Origin: a virus
Virus record (IMG/VR): IMGVR_UViG_3300035689_000004
Location: 28,547-92,546 of that record
Reading direction: 5' to 3' (one strand)
DNA: 64,000 nucleotides
The notes beneath the pieces were generated by a model. That model was not told where the DNA came from. It did not search any database and saw nothing but the letters and a program-made list of their open reading frames with translations. The position numbers and the translations under genes are program-made. Positions within the stretch are counted from its first letter, which is position 1. Every line of letters begins with the position of its first letter. This document shows positions 13,578 to 22,612 of this stretch, piece by piece.

Positions 13578-15767
13578 TTAGACGGCTAAATCGCCAAAAA
13601 TGCTTGGTTGGTGAGGCTTTATCTGACTCTTTTGTGCCCAATAGTTTTCTATAGCTTTCTCCGCCCTTTCAAGCGTGGCTTTTTCTTCGGGTGTCAGTTG
13701 CCCGTAAGTTTTTTTGCGATGAGTAACCTTACTCAGTGGCATACAATTTTCAGCAGATCTGACTGACCTGCTTCTTATGTGATCAAACTCGCAATCTTTG
13801 GTTTTGGACCCATTGGCGTTGATCAACAACGTTTGGTCTATGACATCCCGCCCGGTGTTAAGCGTGATATACAAGAAAGCCTCTATAGCGCTAGATATAG
13901 CGTCTGGAAGAAATTCCTTGCGTGGAGAGTTTGTGTTTATGTCGATTCTGTTCACTATTTCTTCTGTCCTAGTGGTTGTCGGAACTACATTATTATCCAA
14001 ACGATCTTTCACAATCTGTACATCCCTATGTATGTTAACCAGCATTTCCCACGCGACTGGATCGGAAGTTTGAAGAGAACTGCCCGATGTTTGTATCTGA
14101 CCTTTCAGGACATTAGCAATTTCTGCCAATGCAACCCAAAAGCTGCTCTTAATCAATTCGGCTGGCTCAGTACGCGCCGCCAAAGCTATCCAAGACGCCC
14201 CGGCAGGGTTGAACAATAGCAGGTGATGTGCTTTTGAATGGACCGTTTTGTCGAATAACCCCTCTACCCTTCTAGATGTAGGCGAGTAGTACTCGCCTAC
14301 ATCTGGAGGGGTCAGGGGGGTCAGGGGGTTATAAATGCTTTTGTAGTTTTTTAACCTATCCCCGGTCAACCGCTCAGTTAAAACAGCTTCTTGTACGGGG
14401 CAGCCTCTAAACCACCAAAGAACGCTATCTTCCTCCAGGCTCAGCAATGATGCCAACTGTTTGACCGTTAGCCATTTCTTGCCCTCAAACATGACCCATT
14501 CAAACTGACGGCCTATTCCTCTGGCGCAGGCAAGTAAAGCGCCTTCAAACAACTCTTGGTTTTTGTCTTCCTGAAAAGTCTCATAAAACCTCTGCCGAAC
14601 TCCGTGCTCTAAAACGTCTTGCAGCGTCTCAGCATTGGTCAAGGCTTGGGCGGTTGGTACCAACGCCCCAGGACTCTCCTGAGCAACTTCGACTACCTCA
14701 ACCTCAGCTTCAACGACAGCCGGAGCGGGCTTTGGCTCATCTGGCGGAGGGGTCACGCAATAGTAAGTAACCCTACGATCCTTCCAGGTATATAATTTTT
14801 CTTGCTGAATTAAATATTCAGTCCGAACAAGATAAAGATCTCGCGCTTCATCCCCGTATTTACCTCGAACCTTATTTCGCAGGATAGTACTCGTGATCGG
14901 ACAAGCACAAGCCCTTAATATCCGTTCATCTACCTTAATTTCTAGGTCTGACCTTTGATCCTGCTCAAACTCTTCTTCAATGGGCAAATCAACAACCTCC
15001 GCCGCCACCTTGACAGGGGGCTCAACAATCTCCGCCACTATAACGGGAGGATTGATCGACTTAGCCTCAACGACAGCCGGGCTAGGCTCTGGCTCATCTG
15101 GCGGAGGGGTCACGCAATAGTAAGTAGCCTTACGCTCCTTCCAGGTATGCAACCTTCCCTGGGCCAGCAGAAGATCTCTTCGAGGAACAACATATTCTTG
15201 AAAACGTTTCCGATCTGGTCCGCTAGTCCTAGCCTTTTTGTACAAAACTTTTGCTGTAACCGGATGGCTAGCGCACTCCAAGATCCTTTGATCGATAATC
15301 TCCCAGATCTCCTCTTTAGTCTTTGAACTAAATGAGAACTTTTTGGCGCGACGATTTGATCTAGTTGCAGTCTTGGCCGCAGCTTGCTCAGTCTCAACAA
15401 CCGGCTCAGTGTTCTCTAGCAGCAGTTTGAATAATGGCTCAACCGGTCGCTCAGGCGCCTTGTCCCAACACAAAACTTTGTAGCTGTTTTTGCCTAATGG
15501 ACGCGGAAAATATTCAAAGATGCACTCAAAGTCTTTTCTAGTAGCGCCGCCACGCTTTAGCGCAGTCTCGGCGAGCACCTTAATTTCAAGGGGAATATCT
15601 TTCTTGTCGTTTTTTATGTCGGTAACAGGACGGCGAACAGCATGAGCATCACCATAAGGATCAGACTTAAGCTTGCTTTTGTGAGCTCGCTCTCCTTTTG
15701 GCATCTCATAGATGACATAGGAGAGATCATCAAAGCTATAGAGACGGTTGTCACCAAAAGCGTTCAT
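13578..15767 (-). CDS. HNH-type endonuclease protein with duplicated domain
   Basis: 729 aa. Residues ~150-237 and ~273-357 are two copies of one domain (second: IKVDERILRACACPITSTIL ... LYTWKDRRVTYYCVTPPPDE), winged-helix-like in pattern, each ending in a Pro-rich linker. A helical middle follows, and the C-terminus (about residues 640-700) carries CEFDHIRSRSVRSAENCMPL, with the D-H ... N pattern of HNH nucleases. The last residues HQPSIFGDLAV loosely resemble a clamp-binding peptide. Visibly richer in A/T than its neighbours and without operon partners, so it looks like an acquired cargo gene. Confidence 0.6.
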   Translation of the reverse strand: MNAFGDNRLYSFDDLSYVIYEMPKGERAHKSKLKSDPYGDAHAVRRPVTDIKNDKKDIPLEIKVLAETALKRGGATRKDFECIFEYFPRPLGKNSYKVLCWDKAPERPVEPLFKLLLENTEPVVETEQAAAKTATRSNRRAKKFSFSSKTKEEIWEIIDQRILECASHPVTAKVLYKKARTSGPDRKRFQEYVVPRRDLLLAQGRLHTWKERKATYYCVTPPPDEPEPSPAVVEAKSINPPVIVAEIVEPPVKVAAEVVDLPIEEEFEQDQRSDLEIKVDERILRACACPITSTILRNKVRGKYGDEARDLYLVRTEYLIQQEKLYTWKDRRVTYYCVTPPPDEPKPAPAVVEAEVEVVEVAQESPGALVPTAQALTNAETLQDVLEHGVRQRFYETFQEDKNQELFEGALLACARGIGRQFEWVMFEGKKWLTVKQLASLLSLEEDSVLWWFRGCPVQEAVLTERLTGDRLKNYKSIYNPLTPLTPPDVGEYYSPTSRRVEGLFDKTVHSKAHHLLLFNPAGASWIALAARTEPAELIKSSFWVALAEIANVLKGQIQTSGSSLQTSDPVAWEMLVNIHRDVQIVKDRLDNNVVPTTTRTEEIVNRIDINTNSPRKEFLPDAISSAIEAFLYITLNTGRDVIDQTLLINANGSKTKDCEFDHIRSRSVRSAENCMPLSKVTHRKKTYGQLTPEEKATLERAEKAIENYWAQKSQIKPHQPSIFGDLAV
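14715..14769 (-). repeat. Direct repeat copy 1 (second domain of HNH protein)
   Basis: About 55 bases nearly identical to 15071-15125. Both encode the end of the duplicated domain and start of the Pro-rich linker (YYCVTPPPDEP). The near identity at DNA level suggests a recent duplication or gene conversion. Confidence 0.75.
15071..15125 (-). repeat. Direct repeat copy 2 (first domain of HNH protein)
   Basis: Partner of 14715-14769; see that entry. The surrounding domain copies have diverged much more than this 55-base stretch. Confidence 0.75.
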
Positions 15768-15890
15768 CGCTTATGCCCAGACTGCAAATATGTCGCCCTA
15801 TCAATCACAGATTGTATCTATAATAGACGCTTGTTTGCAATATGATACTGAAGCGGCAATTTAGCTACTCTATTGTAAAAGTGCTACCCC

Positions 15891-16145
15891 ATGCCCCTCG
15901 CCGATCGCACCTCCTACCGCAACGCCCTACAAGCGCTCAGGGCAATCAAGGACACTACTGGCAATACGCCCCAGGTGAAGGCCATAGCGGCCTTCCTGCT
16001 AGAGGCGGCCAATGCTGAGTATCCAGGCGGCTACGTGGGCGACCCGAGCGACCCACGGGATAGGGCGGTGGTAGAGGCGCAGCGCGACTACTGGCAACGG
16101 TTCATGGCGGGTGAGGACGTAGAAGAGAATTACTACGATCTATAG
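15891..16145 (+). CDS. Small hypothetical protein
   Basis: 84 aa, MPLADRTSYRNALQALRAIK. Acidic, helical, ending ENYYDL. No clear ribosome-binding site; a TTTGCAATATG motif lies upstream (15835-15845). It stands between two minus-strand units. Not recognised. Confidence 0.5.
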   Translation: MPLADRTSYRNALQALRAIKDTTGNTPQVKAIAAFLLEAANAEYPGGYVGDPSDPRDRAVVEAQRDYWQRFMAGEDVEENYYDL

Positions 16146-16152
16146 TCAAAGC

Positions 16153-16176
16153 AAAACCCCTGGCGAGGGCCAGGGG
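16153..16176 (-). terminator. Intrinsic terminator, minus strand
   Basis: On the minus strand CCCCTGGC / GCCAGGGG stem with a 4-base loop, followed by TTTTGC. It closes the three-gene minus operon 16742-16198. Confidence 0.75.
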
Positions 16177-16197
16177 CTAGGGTGAGAGGCGGTAGGG

Positions 16198-16353
16198 TTA
16201 GATCTTACCCTTTGCCTTCTCAGTGGCCGCCAGGGCTATGATCGCCGCCCCAGTGGCGGCAAACAACAGCGCATTCTCCACGGTGCCGGGCACCTGGGAG
16301 GGCGGCTGCGGGTTGTCAGCGGGCTGGGTGGTAGTGCTATTAGTCGTTGACAT
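16198..16353 (-). CDS. 51-aa single-span membrane protein
   Basis: ATG 16353 with CAGGAGC upstream; stop 16198-16200. Thr/Pro/Gln-rich N-terminus (MSTTNSTTTQPADNPQPPSQ) followed by a membrane helix (ENALLFAATGAAIIALAA, residues 26-43) and a Lys-rich end. It overlaps the coiled-coil gene upstream by 14 bases. A lysis or envelope role is possible but not shown. Confidence 0.65.
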   Translation of the reverse strand: MSTTNSTTTQPADNPQPPSQVPGTVENALLFAATGAAIIALAATEKAKGKI

Positions 16354-16483
16354 GGGTGGTAAGCTCCTGATTGATTTGCTCTAATGCAACCCGTGCGCGG
16401 CGCAGGGTCTCCAGCGCTTGTTGAGCCTTGAGTATTGCCGCCCGTGCGGCTTGCTCATTGGCCTGTCTTTCCTCTTCAGTCAC
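16340..16483 (-). CDS. 47-aa coiled-coil protein
   Basis: GTG 16483 with a near-perfect site (ACGGAGG, 7-base spacing). Sequence TEEERQANEQAARAAILKAQ and following is one continuous Ala/Glu/Gln-rich helix, a likely coiled coil. With the 51-aa membrane protein next door it resembles a soluble/membrane pair. Function unknown. Confidence 0.6.
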   Translation of the reverse strand: MTEEERQANEQAARAAILKAQQALETLRRARVALEQINQELTTHVND

Positions 16484-16523
16484 AAACTTTCCTCCGTAAA
16501 AATGGTCTTTTGAGTGGAATAAA

Positions 16524-16742
16524 CTAACCCGCTTGGCGCAGGTCTTCCATCAGCAAAACAGTTCCTTGCACGTCCATGGCGCGGATAAGCCGCACCACAC
16601 CCGTTTCGTCCGGTTCATCCAGCGGATCGGCATCAATCGCGCCGGTTTCCCGGCACGCTTGGTTCCAAGCTTGCAGAACCCCTAACCCATCCTCCATGAG
16701 CGCCCTAGCCCGACGCTCGATTTCTTGTTGATCAACTGCCAT
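16524..16742 (-). CDS. Small hypothetical protein
   Basis: 72 aa from ATG 16742, chosen because AGGAG lies 8 bases upstream; an earlier ATG at 16751 would sit on that site. Acidic helical N-terminus (MAVDQQEIERRARALMEDGL) and a GVVRLIRAMDVQGTVLL strand. First gene of the minus operon; its promoter region carries two TTGCATATTTGC-type sites. Confidence 0.55.
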   Translation of the reverse strand: MAVDQQEIERRARALMEDGLGVLQAWNQACRETGAIDADPLDEPDETGVVRLIRAMDVQGTVLLMEDLRQAG

Positions 16743-16761
16743 GGTTGGCATCTCCTAAACG

Positions 16762-16806
16762 ATATTGCATATTTACTCTACCATGGCATATTTGCAATAT
16801 GCAATA
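16762..16806. promoter_or_regulatory. Paired TTGCATATTTGC-type sites between divergent genes
   Basis: TTGCATATTTAC (16765-16776) and GCATATTTGCAATATGCAAT (16786-16805) lie in the gap between the minus operon and the portal gene. Matches the sites at 3250, 31193 and 47586. Could control both directions. Confidence 0.45.
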
Positions 16807-16851
16807 ACCCAAGGGGAGAACCGCTAAAATTAGCCTAGAGACTGGCTACCC

Positions 16852-18390
16852 ATGGACCTCACCCGCCTTCACCGCCACCTAGAGACCTCCCCTGACCTGG
16901 ATTTACCCCTATCCCAGGCGAGGGAGCTAGCCAAACGCGCCAATGGCCGTGGCTGGGATGACGGCATCGACAAGAAGCCTGGCCGCCGTTATCGCACGAC
17001 TCCGAACATCTGGACCACCTTCGAGGGACGCGGCCAACCCCGTCAGGGCTTTCTTAGCCCCGAGGTGATGCGGATGGTTTATATGCGCTCTGAGGTTGTC
17101 CGCGCCTGTGTCGATACTCTGGTAGAGCTAGTCTGCGGTTGTGATTGGACGATTCGTCCCATTGACGAAGAGAAAAGCCGGTGGCTACGCGATCGCCGCC
17201 CAGATGACTACAAAACCCTTAAAAAGCGCATCCGCTGGCTAGAAAAGTTCTTTGCCCACCCTGCCAACCATTACAACCTGGACCAGTTCCACCGCCTGAT
17301 ACTGCGGGACTTACTCATCTACGACGCGGCAGCCTACGAGATCGTGACCGCTGATGTAAATGGCCATCGGTTGCCGCTGGAGTTGGGCGCGATCGCGGGC
17401 GATACGGTGGAGATCGATTGTGACGATACGGGCATCCCGCTGGCCTACTGGCAAAGCTATAACGTCAAGACCCATGTACGGTTTGAGCCGGAAGAACTAG
17501 CCTATATCCGACTCAACCCGGTGTCCTGGAGTCCCTACGGCATCTCTCCGATTGAGACCGCCTACGTCAGCATCGCTAGCGACCTGAACGCTAACCGGTA
17601 CAATGCCAGCTTCTTTGAAAAGAACGGCATCCCCCCGGCATTGCTGGCGGTGATGGGATTGTCATCGGCTGAGTTCCGTAGCCTCATGTCCCAGATGCGG
17701 CAAACCAGCCAGGATAACCCGTGGAATATCCACGCCTTCCGGGCCGCCCGGGATGCCGAGGGCAAGAGCCAGCAGGTATTCGACCTGGTGCCCCTGTCAT
17801 CGGTATCTAACCGGGAGATGCAGTTCACTGAATTGCTGACCCACGTGGTGCGGCGCATCACCATGCTGTACCGCATCTCACCGAGCCAGATCGGCTTTAC
17901 CGACGAGGTGACCGGCGGCATCGGTTCTGGGGTAGCTGAGACCCAGGTGGACTTGATGGAGTCCAAGGGTGTCGCGCCATTGCTGCGCAGCTTGTCCTCT
18001 ATCCATACTGAACAGGTGATCCACGGTGTTTGTGGGTGGGAGGATTTAGAGTTTGCCTTCACCCAATCCCAAACCCCGGCGGAGCAGCAAGAATACCAGC
18101 GCGATGCCGGTGAAGTCACCATGGGCGCAATGACCATTAACGAACTCCGTTCTAAGTGGGGTGGACGCGATGCCGTCGAGTGGGGTGACTCGCCCCTCCA
18201 GCCGCCGCCCATGTGGGCACAGGAGAAGCAACAATCCCAGCAGATGCTAGCCCAAGCCCAAGGCATGATGGCCCCACCACCGCCCGGGCAGGAGGACCCT
18301 AACCAGCAACCACCAGGACAACCACCGGAGGACCCTAACCAGCCCGAGCTAGAGAAAAGCGCCAGGAGGCTAGTGATCCGATGGAATTAG
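16852..18390 (+). CDS. Portal protein
   Basis: 512 aa. Residues 60-430 follow the phage portal pattern: MVYMRSEVVRACVDTLVELV, FHRLILRDLLIYDAAAYEIV, LAYIRLNPVSWSPYGISPIE, LNANRYNASFFEKNGIPPAL and ITMLYRISPSQIGFTDEVTG. A Gln/Pro-rich C-terminal tail follows. It forms the dodecameric DNA gate and docks the terminase. The last residues overlap the next gene. First gene of the long plus-strand late cluster. Confidence 0.85.
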   Translation: MDLTRLHRHLETSPDLDLPLSQARELAKRANGRGWDDGIDKKPGRRYRTTPNIWTTFEGRGQPRQGFLSPEVMRMVYMRSEVVRACVDTLVELVCGCDWTIRPIDEEKSRWLRDRRPDDYKTLKKRIRWLEKFFAHPANHYNLDQFHRLILRDLLIYDAAAYEIVTADVNGHRLPLELGAIAGDTVEIDCDDTGIPLAYWQSYNVKTHVRFEPEELAYIRLNPVSWSPYGISPIETAYVSIASDLNANRYNASFFEKNGIPPALLAVMGLSSAEFRSLMSQMRQTSQDNPWNIHAFRAARDAEGKSQQVFDLVPLSSVSNREMQFTELLTHVVRRITMLYRISPSQIGFTDEVTGGIGSGVAETQVDLMESKGVAPLLRSLSSIHTEQVIHGVCGWEDLEFAFTQSQTPAEQQEYQRDAGEVTMGAMTINELRSKWGGRDAVEWGDSPLQPPPMWAQEKQQSQQMLAQAQGMMAPPPPGQEDPNQQPPGQPPEDPNQPELEKSARRLVIRWN

Positions 18391-19877
18391 AATTTATCGG
18401 TGATTGGCAACCCTCTGACGCCCACGCGATCGCGCTACAGCTGCGTAAATCCTTGAGCGTTGACGCCGGCGGTGGTGCTGAAATAACGGTGCAGCAGCTA
18501 GACGATAACCCGATCCAGCAAATGCTTAGCCAACGGCAAAAGCGATTGCTGGACCTGCTGCGGGAGGCGGGTAGCAAAACCTTCAGTGAAGCGCCCCTGG
18601 CCAAGGCACTATGGACCGATGACCATACCTGCACCCCTGGTTGCCGCCATGATTGGCTGGAGGACTATAGCCTAGGTGCCCTGACCAAGGCGGTGAGCCG
18701 GGGAGCGCTCAAGCGCGATGCCCAGGGACGCGCCTATGTGTTTAATGCCAATAACCGCTGGCAGCGCTACAATGCCACGCCGCCCCCGCCTGGTGACTAT
18801 CGTTTCCCCCTAGGCGATGGTGACTATGGCCGGGGTGTTTATCTTCCTATCCTCGATACGCCCCAGGGCTACGCCAAGCTACGGGTACGGCTCAACCTAT
18901 CGCCCGCTCAACTGATCAGCGACGATGAGTTCTATGCCATCGAAGACAATTTCGCCATGGACCTGACCACCGCCCTCGATCGCCAGGGCGTTCGGGGTGT
19001 GGTGCAGACCGAAGGCGATCGCGTGTCGTTGTTATTCCTACGCTCCCCCGCCGACATCGAAGTGCTCGGGCTAATTGCTGACTCCGGCATCGTTCCCTCT
19101 GGGCCCGACTTTAGCTATCGCCTATCCTCCTTTGTCGCCAATGACGACCATTGGACGCTGGATCTAGAGCTATCCCCCGCCGGTGATCCACCCTCCCCCC
19201 AGGCGCTTGTCAAGGCGGCTAAGGTTACCCTATTTCCCGATACGCCCCTAGCCACCGCCACCACCAGCCGCGCTCGGGGGTTGCTTAGCCGTCGCCTGCT
19301 GCGGGATGCCTGCGATCGCCTCCGCGCAGACGGGCTAATGGGCTACTGCACCATTCAACTGATTGATAGCGCCCCCGACTGGCTACCCCGCCATTGCAAA
19401 GCCTTTTGTCACCCCTCCACCGGCGTTATCTACCTGGTAGACCACGACCCCGCTGATGCTTTAATGGACCGGCTATTGATGCTTAGCCGTCAGCTAGAGG
19501 ATGCCGCTAGCGATGGCATCATCACCTATGCCCAGGCGATGGATACCCTCCAGGCAGGGCTAAAGCTGACCAGTCAATGCTGGCTAGAATGCCTCCTGCG
19601 GCGGTTTATCGGAGCGTGCTTGATCGCTAGTCGCCATGACCTATCAACCAGCGCTGACTACGGCCCCTGGCAGGGCTACCTATCCTTGCAAGCCGCTCGC
19701 GGGATTCAGTACTGGGGCGATCGCACCGCGATCGTTCGGTGCATGGCCGAAGACTATCGCTGTTGCTTTGAACCAACGGGACTACCTAACGAGGTGACGA
19801 TGATTTGGGATATGGTGACGCCTGCGATCGCCAGGATGGCGCAACAACAATTGATGGAGGTATTGAGTAATGCCTAA
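18381..19877 (+). CDS. Virion-region protein with RW tag
   Basis: 498 aa; start overlaps the portal end by 10 bases. Residues ~110-135 contain GRAYVFNANNRWQRY, the same module as YRLNANSRWERM in the proteins at 40628 and 51993. A His/Cys cluster (DDHTCTPGCRHDW) precedes it. The rest is alpha/beta with no recognised fold. In head genes of this type a MuF-like protein often follows the portal, but no MuF signature is seen here. A packaged or head-associated role is inferred from context. Confidence 0.6.
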   Translation: MELEFIGDWQPSDAHAIALQLRKSLSVDAGGGAEITVQQLDDNPIQQMLSQRQKRLLDLLREAGSKTFSEAPLAKALWTDDHTCTPGCRHDWLEDYSLGALTKAVSRGALKRDAQGRAYVFNANNRWQRYNATPPPPGDYRFPLGDGDYGRGVYLPILDTPQGYAKLRVRLNLSPAQLISDDEFYAIEDNFAMDLTTALDRQGVRGVVQTEGDRVSLLFLRSPADIEVLGLIADSGIVPSGPDFSYRLSSFVANDDHWTLDLELSPAGDPPSPQALVKAAKVTLFPDTPLATATTSRARGLLSRRLLRDACDRLRADGLMGYCTIQLIDSAPDWLPRHCKAFCHPSTGVIYLVDHDPADALMDRLLMLSRQLEDAASDGIITYAQAMDTLQAGLKLTSQCWLECLLRRFIGACLIASRHDLSTSADYGPWQGYLSLQAARGIQYWGDRTAIVRCMAEDYRCCFEPTGLPNEVTMIWDMVTPAIARMAQQQLMEVLSNA

Positions 19878-19986
19878 CTGCTCTCCCCGCAACTATTCAA
19901 CACCGCCAACCCTCTGTGTAGTGGAGGTTGTCGGTTTGAGTGTTGGCAAATGGCCTAAATTTGGACTAAATGGAGGGCTGGAGTAG
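19870..19986 (+). CDS. Coupled 38-aa protein
   Basis: ATG 19870 lies just before the stop of the 498-aa gene, and its stop (TAG 19984-19986) overlaps the GTG start of the fibre gene (TAGTG). MPNCSPRNYSTPPTLCVVEV is followed by a Gly/Lys segment. Supported only by this double overlap; it may be a translated coupler rather than a functional protein. Confidence 0.4.
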   Translation: MPNCSPRNYSTPPTLCVVEVVGLSVGKWPKFGLNGGLE

Positions 19987-21548
19987 TGCCTACAGCGTAT
20001 CTGTCCCCCTCGCAACTCAAGGAACTGACCGACGTATCAGTGAACCCTGGCTCTGGCCAGAATGGTTACCCTTTAGTCTGGAACAATACTACGGGCAAAT
20101 GGGAAGCCTCTAACGCCTTCACCGGCACTTTAACCGGTAGTGCCACCAGCCTAACTACAGGCAGAACCATCAGCGCTACAGGGGATGTGGCGTGGACCTC
20201 AAGCGCTTTTGACGGAACCGGCAATGTAACTGGCACTGCTACCCTAGCTAACTCAGGGGTGACCGCTGGCAGCTATACCAATAGCTCTGTCACCGTTGAC
20301 GCCAAGGGCAGGGTAACCGCCGCCTCAAGTGGCACTGCACCGGTAACCAGTTTCTCTGGTGGGACTACAGGCTTAACCCCTGCCTCTGCTACGTCTGGCG
20401 CAGTCACGCTAGCAGGAACGCTAGGGTTGGGCAATGGCGGGACCAACGCAACTACCGACACAGCCGCTAGGGCAAATCTGAAAATCCCTGAATATACCAT
20501 TTCCCGTGGTCAAAACCTTGTATCTAACGGGTTTGCCACGATGGGGACGAATTATAATTTTTCACAATTTACTTTTAATGGTGCTGATACTTACTTTAGC
20601 GGAGGTAGTTTCAGGGCAACGGGCGTTGATGATTATGGAATTACCCTGATTAGCGACGAATTTATGCCGGTCGATATAACAAAAACCTATATTTTAAGTG
20701 TTGCAGCAAAACAAACTGGTCAATCTTACATACTGTTTGGATTACGTTTTTATGACGTCGATAAAAACCATATAGAGCCTAGACATTACCAATACATTCC
20801 AAACACAATAACGACCCTTGCAACAAACTTAAATCCAGGTGATGCGGTAATAAATCTAACAAGTGGTACAAATTGGCTGCCGAATGGTGGTGGACCTATT
20901 CCAGTATGGCAACGCTCTATAATTTTTTGGAATTATCAAAACTCTTTCGGCGGTTCTTATCCTTTTTCTATTAATCCCTATAGCAGAAATTTTTATTACA
21001 ATGTTTGGAACAATGGCGGCATTGTCGGTAATACCATTACTCTTAACATGCAGGGAGGGTGGCCAGGACCTTTCTATCCAGCCGGAACTCCTTGTTCAAA
21101 CGGAGACATTAACGTTAACAATACTGATAAACATATAGCTCTTCATACTGGACTTGGGTCTGTAGTTAATAATGCGTTTTCGGTCCATTCTGGCAAAATC
21201 AGCCAAGTTGCTTTAACTGGCATTGATCAGCCAAATAATTTTCCTCCGGGGACAGCTTATTGCAAATTAGTAGCGTATATTTTCGGATCTTCACTTATTG
21301 ATTTTTCCTCTATTTCCTTTAGCGAAGATTACAGCTCTTTGCCCCGCTACACTCCCACTAGCAACGCCGACAGCACTAATACCACTTCAGGCTCAATTGT
21401 GACTCCAGGCGGGGTGGGAATAGCAAAATCATTGATTGTCGGTGGTTCAAGGGTGAATCTAGCTAATTTGCCTACTTCACTTAATTCAACAGTAGCAATT
21501 GGAGACCTCTGGCGAGATGGAGACGTTATTAAGGTGAGAACTTCTTAA
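19986..21548 (+). CDS. Tail fibre / receptor-binding protein
   Basis: 520 aa, GTG start with GGAGGG upstream. The N-terminal ~165 residues are Gly/Thr/Ser-rich repeats (GTLTGSATSLTTGRTISATG, SVTVDAKGRVTAASSGTAPV, LGLGNGGTNATTDTAARANL) typical of phage fibre shafts. The middle (about 170-450) is Tyr/Asn/Phe-rich and could be the sugar-binding head. A shaft-like SIVTPGGVGIAKSLIVGG motif returns before the end. The DNA for the middle (about 20500-21340) is distinctly A/T-rich and has few HIP1 sites compared with its flanks, suggesting domain exchange. Confidence 0.75.
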   Translation: MPTAYLSPSQLKELTDVSVNPGSGQNGYPLVWNNTTGKWEASNAFTGTLTGSATSLTTGRTISATGDVAWTSSAFDGTGNVTGTATLANSGVTAGSYTNSSVTVDAKGRVTAASSGTAPVTSFSGGTTGLTPASATSGAVTLAGTLGLGNGGTNATTDTAARANLKIPEYTISRGQNLVSNGFATMGTNYNFSQFTFNGADTYFSGGSFRATGVDDYGITLISDEFMPVDITKTYILSVAAKQTGQSYILFGLRFYDVDKNHIEPRHYQYIPNTITTLATNLNPGDAVINLTSGTNWLPNGGGPIPVWQRSIIFWNYQNSFGGSYPFSINPYSRNFYYNVWNNGGIVGNTITLNMQGGWPGPFYPAGTPCSNGDINVNNTDKHIALHTGLGSVVNNAFSVHSGKISQVALTGIDQPNNFPPGTAYCKLVAYIFGSSLIDFSSISFSEDYSSLPRYTPTSNADSTNTTSGSIVTPGGVGIAKSLIVGGSRVNLANLPTSLNSTVAIGDLWRDGDVIKVRTS

Positions 21549-21549
21549 T

Positions 21550-21858
21550 ATGGAACAACTATCCCGATTTCAAGCTGATCTTACCCCCTCAGGCGCTATC
21601 TCCATGCAGGCGTACTGGTGCCGTGTGGCTACCATCGAGGGTGAGCCGCCGATTGTCGGCCCGTTGCAACAGGGGTTTGATCGCAACTATCCTTCTTTAG
21701 ATGCCGCCGATCAAGCTGCTCTGGCGTTCCCTGACTTTGCTGAGCTAGCTGAGCAATTTCAGAGCCAGCCGTTTACGGCTTTTTGTGCCCTGCTAGAGGC
21801 GATTAAGAATTATCAGCCAGTACTCGAATTGCCTGAATTGCCTGAAGGTGAGCCATGA
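21550..21858 (+). CDS. Small protein after fibre gene
   Basis: 102 aa, MEQLSRFQADLTPSGAISMQ. Acidic with aromatic clusters. Starts 1 base after the fibre stop and ends overlapping the next start (ATGA-type). The place after a fibre gene fits a fibre assembly chaperone, but no chaperone signature is seen. Confidence 0.5.
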   Translation: MEQLSRFQADLTPSGAISMQAYWCRVATIEGEPPIVGPLQQGFDRNYPSLDAADQAALAFPDFAELAEQFQSQPFTAFCALLEAIKNYQPVLELPELPEGEP

Positions 21859-22604
21859 CCCAAGTCCTCCCCGCCGCCCTTGTCGCCCCCACCCGAGCTG
21901 GCCAAAGCGTTGGCTACCAAATCCGTGCGGTCGATGGCACGACCATTGCCACAGCCTTTACCACCACAGGGGTAACGGAGGTTTCTGCTACTGGCTATTA
22001 CCGTGTGAATGGTGGTATAAGCGCCCCTGACGATGGAGGGACGCTGGAGTGGTACTTGAATAATGCAGGAGCGGCAGGGGCGTTCCTCAGTGCCGTAGCG
22101 ATTGAGCCCGCGCCCAACCAAGCAGACCAAGCGGCAGTCATCCGCGCCGCCCTGGGGCTGGCTAGCGCCAATCTGGATAGCCAGCTATCGGCCATTAACA
22201 GCAAGACCACGAACCTGCCAGCAGCCCCCGCAGCCGTTGGCGATATTCCCACGACTAGCCAGATCTGGACCCATGCCACTAGGGCACTGACAGACAAAGA
22301 TAATTTCAATCTTGCCAGCTCCCAAACCTTCAGCACAACCGGATCGGTCGGTAGCGTAACCGGAGCGGTAACTGTTGGCACGCTGAATAGCAACGTGATC
22401 ACTGCTGGCTCTATTGCCACTGACGCCATTACCGCCGCTAAGATTGCCGACAATGCTATTGACGCCGCCGCCATTGCTACCGATGCAGTAATCGAGATCC
22501 AGGCAGGCTTAGCGACTCAGGCTAGCGTAGACACCAAGGCCAGTCAGGCCAGCGTGGATACACTCAACGCCAAGGCTGATGACATTACGGCATTGGTGCT
22601 ATAG
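21855..22604 (+). CDS. Fibre/baseplate-like protein
   Basis: 249 aa. The N-terminal ~95 residues (GYQIRAVDGTTIATAFTTTG ... GGTLEWYLNNAGA) form a beta domain also seen in the 23894 protein (IQYRLFDGTTLGSL ... GGEVRWFANAGA). Then come collagen/fibre-like Ala-Ile repeats (AGSIATDAITAAKIADNAID) and a coiled-coil end (QASVDTKASQASVDTLNAKA). Likely a fibre or baseplate appendage. Confidence 0.6.
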   Translation: MTQVLPAALVAPTRAGQSVGYQIRAVDGTTIATAFTTTGVTEVSATGYYRVNGGISAPDDGGTLEWYLNNAGAAGAFLSAVAIEPAPNQADQAAVIRAALGLASANLDSQLSAINSKTTNLPAAPAAVGDIPTTSQIWTHATRALTDKDNFNLASSQTFSTTGSVGSVTGAVTVGTLNSNVITAGSIATDAITAAKIADNAIDAAAIATDAVIEIQAGLATQASVDTKASQASVDTLNAKADDITALVL

Positions 22605-22612
22605 GAGGAGCT

